A stretch of DNA of 35,139 bases from the NCBI GenBank assembly GCA_021286825.1, contig JAJTBP010000005.1, positions 1-35,139 of the forward strand. The letters run 5' to 3'. Origin of the DNA: Marinilabiliales bacterium (lineage in GTDB: Bacteria > Bacteroidota > Bacteroidia > Bacteroidales > Prolixibacteraceae). This document shows positions 32,518 to 35,139 of this stretch, one piece after another (within the stretch, counting starts at the first letter, position 1; the number at the start of each line of letters is the position of its first letter). The notes below the pieces were generated by a model. It made no database searches. It was not told the DNA's origin and worked only from the letters and a program-made list of their open reading frames with translations. A program made the translations under genes and the position numbers.

Positions 32518-33654
32518 ATGGAATACCGCCGTTTTGGGAAAACAGAAAAAAAGGTAAGCGTGATTACCCTGGGGGGTATGCGTTTCAAGGATGGCTGGAA
32601 TGAACCGCGGGAACAACTTCCTTCCGAGAGCATACGGCAGGCGACAGAGACCGTTCGCAGGGCCTTTCTGGAGGGCATCAACCTGATTGAAACAGCCTGG
32701 GGCTATGTCAAAAGTGAACACCTCTATGGCAAAGTGCTAAACCACGAGCTGGGCATCGACAGGAAGCGATATTTGCTCATGACCAAAGGAAGTCCGAAAA
32801 CTGCTGCCGAAACCCGGCAACGTGTGGAGGCCCAAATGAAGGCACTGGAGACCGATTTCCTCGACTTTTATGGTTGGCACGGCATGAACAATGCATCGCT
32901 CATGCAGCAAGCCTGTACCCAAGGTGGACCGGTCGAGGAACTGCTCAAAATGAAGGAAGAGGGTTTGATCGGTCATGTGGGATTCAGCACGCATGCTCCC
33001 ACCGATGTGATCCTGGATGCCATCGGGACCGGACTATTTGATTTCGTCAACCTCCACTATTACTATTTCTTTCAGCGCAACAGGGCCGCTTTGGAAAGCG
33101 CCGCCTCCCGTGACATGGGAGTGTTCATCATCTCTCCCAATGACAAGGGAGGCAAGTTGTTCCAACCCCCGGCACGCCTGACAGATCTGACGGCTCCGCT
33201 CCATCCGGTGCAGTGGAACGCCCGCTTCTGTCTTGGCCATCCCGAAATTCATACGCTTTCATTTGGGATTACGACAGCGGGTCAGGCCGATCTGATTTCG
33301 GGGATCTTTCCAACGGCTACCCCCATGTCGTTGCCTGACCAGGAAATATTGCAAAGAATGGATGCCTGCAAGCGTCAGGTACCCCATGCCCAGTTTGATG
33401 GATATGAAATGGATGGAGATCCTTCAGGTCTCAACATCCCGGAGATACTCAGATTCAGGTGGATGCTCAAGGGTTATGGCATGAAGGAATTTTGTCGATA
33501 CCGGTACAACATGTTCCAGGAAAAAGACCACTGGTTCCCAGGCATTTTTCCGACAGAAGAAAATCTCCAAAAGATTGACCTGAGCAAAGTCCCTGCCGAT
33601 GTGCCCCTGCTGGATCTCATCCGTGAGACACATCAGGAACTCTTCCGAAAGTGA
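32518..33654 (+). CDS. aldo/keto reductase family protein
   Basis: NAD(P)-dependent TIM-barrel oxidoreductase of 378 residues, starting MEYRRFGKTEKKVS, the canonical family N-terminus. An in-frame ATG at 32485 would add 11 residues; the frame further upstream lies in the promoter region. The catalytic tetrad maps to E58 (INLIETAWGY, where Asp is usual), Y63, K90 (LLMTKGS) and H121 (YGWHGM). The Asp-to-Glu change is unusual. The C-terminal about 60 residues (KGYGMKEFCRYRYNMF and following) extend beyond the barrel. That position holds a Cys cluster in ferredoxin-like relatives, but no such Cys pattern is present here. It is divergent from the symporter. Confidence 0.9.
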   Translation: MEYRRFGKTEKKVSVITLGGMRFKDGWNEPREQLPSESIRQATETVRRAFLEGINLIETAWGYVKSEHLYGKVLNHELGIDRKRYLLMTKGSPKTAAETRQRVEAQMKALETDFLDFYGWHGMNNASLMQQACTQGGPVEELLKMKEEGLIGHVGFSTHAPTDVILDAIGTGLFDFVNLHYYYFFQRNRAALESAASRDMGVFIISPNDKGGKLFQPPARLTDLTAPLHPVQWNARFCLGHPEIHTLSFGITTAGQADLISGIFPTATPMSLPDQEILQRMDACKRQVPHAQFDGYEMDGDPSGLNIPEILRFRWMLKGYGMKEFCRYRYNMFQEKDHWFPGIFPTEENLQKIDLSKVPADVPLLDLIRETHQELFRK

Positions 33655-33736
33655 GTCTTGCCTTCTTGCCGGATCCAGATCGGCAGACTTACACCTCCCC
33701 GCAAGATAATGGTTCAGCAGCCCGAAGGATAAGGGA

Positions 33737-34594
33737 TCACTTGTGCTCTTTCACAAATTGTCCGGACCGAATCTCCTGGAAAGCCTGATTGAGTTCCGCT
33801 TCGGTATTCATCACTACGGGACCCCGCCAAGCGATTGGCTCACCAATGGGTTGGCCTCCGATGAAGATCATGCGGGCCAGATGGCCTTCGGATCCGATCC
33901 AAATGGCCTCACCACTTCCAAGCAGTGCTCCCTGACCCGAACGCAGCTTCTTGCCACCTTCCCCGCCAAAGATTGCACTACCCTCGTAGAGATAGACAAA
34001 TGCGGTATGGTTTTCCTGAAATGGGAAGGTTACGCTTCCTCCCGCTGGAATTTCCAAATCCAAATAGTCCGGTTCTGCAAAGATACCGGTGACCGGACCG
34101 GTGACCTCTCCAAACTTTCCAGCAAGTACCTTGATCCGGGAACCATCCGGCTGGGTAACGACCGGAATGGCAGCAGCCGGAATGTCCTGGTACCGGGGTG
34201 GGACCATCTTCCGGGCGGCCGGCAGGTTGACCCACAATTGAAATCCCCTGAGCCTTCCTTCTACGATCTTTGGCATTTCCTGATGAATGATGCCACTTCC
34301 GGCAGTCATCCACTGAATGTCTCCCCTCCCAATGACACCGCTGTTGCCCATGCTGTCACTGTGTTCGATTGAGCCATCCAACATATAGGTGACCGTTTCC
34401 ATGCCCCGGTGGGGATGCCATGGAAATCCGGCAATGTAATCATTCGGGTTGTCTGTGCCGAAAAAATCCAGCATCAGAAAAGGATCCAACAACCCTTGTT
34501 CATAAAACCCGAAGATTCTCGTCAGTTTAACGCCTGCCCCATCGCTGGTTGGCGTTCCGTGAATGATGCGGCTTATTTTGCGGTAATTTGTCAT
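33737..34594 (-). CDS. pirin family protein
   Basis: Bicupin metalloprotein of 285 residues; family members act as quercetin 2,3-dioxygenase or as redox sensors. The N-terminal cupin carries the metal ligands H60 and H62 (FPWHPHRGMET) and H104 and E106 (SGIIHQEMP), in the order expected for pirin. EHSDSMGN lies between them, and the C-terminal cupin includes AFVYLYEGSAIFGGEG. The start lies 1 bp after the stop of the GH30-like gene, so the two genes are probably one transcript. No evidence links it to the sugar genes other than position. Confidence 0.93.
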   Translation of the reverse strand: MTNYRKISRIIHGTPTSDGAGVKLTRIFGFYEQGLLDPFLMLDFFGTDNPNDYIAGFPWHPHRGMETVTYMLDGSIEHSDSMGNSGVIGRGDIQWMTAGSGIIHQEMPKIVEGRLRGFQLWVNLPAARKMVPPRYQDIPAAAIPVVTQPDGSRIKVLAGKFGEVTGPVTGIFAEPDYLDLEIPAGGSVTFPFQENHTAFVYLYEGSAIFGGEGGKKLRSGQGALLGSGEAIWIGSEGHLARMIFIGGQPIGEPIAWRGPVVMNTEAELNQAFQEIRSGQFVKEHK

Positions 34595-34595
34595 C

Positions 34596-35139
34596 TCAAG
34601 AAAGAATGAAGGTCATCAACGATTTTGGCAAACTCGTGGCCCGAACGGCACTGCCGTGGATCCAGAGATGGAGGGGCAGTCGTCCATTCGACCGGTTGAG
34701 TACCACCACCACAATCCGGCCATCGGTGTTGACGAAGGCGGTGGCTTCCAAAGCATCCCGGTTGCTGGAACAGGCGATCCGCTTGGCTCCCGGACGTACA
34801 AATTTTGAAAAATGACCGATGCAGTAATAGCTGGAGGTGTAGATCAGATTGCCGGTGGCCAGATCGGCATGGACCGGGGCAAAACAAAAGTTGCCAGCAT
34901 GGTTGGGTCCACCCTTCATGTCCAGCAAGATGTTCCAGTCGGTCCAGGTGACTGTTCCACAGTTGAAATCATTGATCATCGAATGGGCATACCGTTCTCC
35001 CAAACGCCACAGTCCTACACTGTCCGGAGAAAATTTCTCCACACATCCCTCGGTGAAGATGAGGTGGGTATTGGGATAGGCATCCTTGACCAGCCTCAGA
35101 TTGTCAAACATCATGCCGCTGCCGGTCCAGGTTTCATAC
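34596..35139 (-). CDS. glycoside hydrolase family 30 (glucosylceramidase-like), C-terminal part
   Basis: Only the last about 181 codons lie in the window. Features of GH30 are TWTGSGMMFDNLRLV, the catalytic nucleophile Glu in THLIFTEGC, INDFNCGTVTWTDWNIL with the conserved DWN, GGPNHAGNF and TSSYYCIGHFSKFVRPGAKRI. These are followed by the small beta-sandwich domain (ATAFVNTDGRIVVVVLN) that closes GH30 proteins. The N-terminal part, with any signal peptide and the acid/base Glu, lies beyond the right edge. It probably cleaves beta-glucosides or related glycans and is expected to be exported. It is adjacent to pirin in the same direction. Confidence 0.9.
   Translation of the reverse strand, partial: YETWTGSGMMFDNLRLVKDAYPNTHLIFTEGCVEKFSPDSVGLWRLGERYAHSMINDFNCGTVTWTDWNILLDMKGGPNHAGNFCFAPVHADLATGNLIYTSSYYCIGHFSKFVRPGAKRIACSSNRDALEATAFVNTDGRIVVVVLNRSNGRLPLHLWIHGSAVRATSLPKSLMTFILS

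Noticed and set aside
1-35139. tRNA, rRNA, CRISPR arrays, insertion sequences or prophage genes
   Set aside because: No cloverleaf-like sequence, spaced direct repeats, transposase motifs or phage proteins were recognised on either strand.

Overview
The window looks like a chromosomal segment of a Bacteroidota (Bacteroidales-like) bacterium. The evidence is a carboxypeptidase-regulatory-domain TonB-dependent receptor, Tat-exported Gfo/Idh/MocA oxidoreductases, a GH30-type glycosidase, and a recurring -7 promoter box of the form TAnnTTTG, in two cases with a TTG/TTTG element 19 bp upstream. These boxes sit a short distance before several genes and decide a number of start codons. No tRNA, rRNA, CRISPR array, insertion sequence or prophage gene was seen.

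Left part (1-5.05 kb): a 2-oxo acid dehydrogenase operon on the minus strand (E2, E3, then an E1 that runs off the left edge). A GntR/UTRA regulator diverges from it, and a perfect inverted repeat overlaps the E2 promoter. From 5.08 to 10.5 kb lie housekeeping genes: a RidA-family protein, a PAP2 phosphatase, the ribosome GTPase Obg with a divergent acyl-ACP thioesterase, and a large CPA2-type cation/proton antiporter with a C-terminal stress-protein-like region.

Middle (10.7-23.2 kb): a minus-strand group encodes a TonB-dependent receptor, a LytS-type histidine kinase, a LytTR response regulator and a flavodoxin-fold NAD(P)H oxidoreductase. It diverges from a plus-strand export operon: membrane fusion protein, MacB-type ABC permease, TolC, a second membrane fusion protein and a secreted M28 peptidase. 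The export operon has no ATPase gene. A 10-bp perfect inverted repeat flanks its promoter region.

Right part (23.3-35.1 kb): sugar- and small-molecule-related accessory genes. Two Gfo/Idh/MocA + DUF6807 ("PmoA") modules diverge around a URO-D-superfamily gene and a small membrane protein. In one module the DUF6807 domain is fused to a ThuA domain. All four proteins carry export signals, which suggests a periplasmic carbohydrate oxidation pathway. A dicarboxylate/amino acid:cation symporter, an aldo/keto reductase, a pirin and the C-terminal end of a GH30 glucosylceramidase-like enzyme follow.

The best candidate for something undescribed is the duplicated exported Gfo-DUF6807/ThuA cluster. 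The next is the ATPase-less two-adaptor export operon facing a LytS/LytT-receptor operon.
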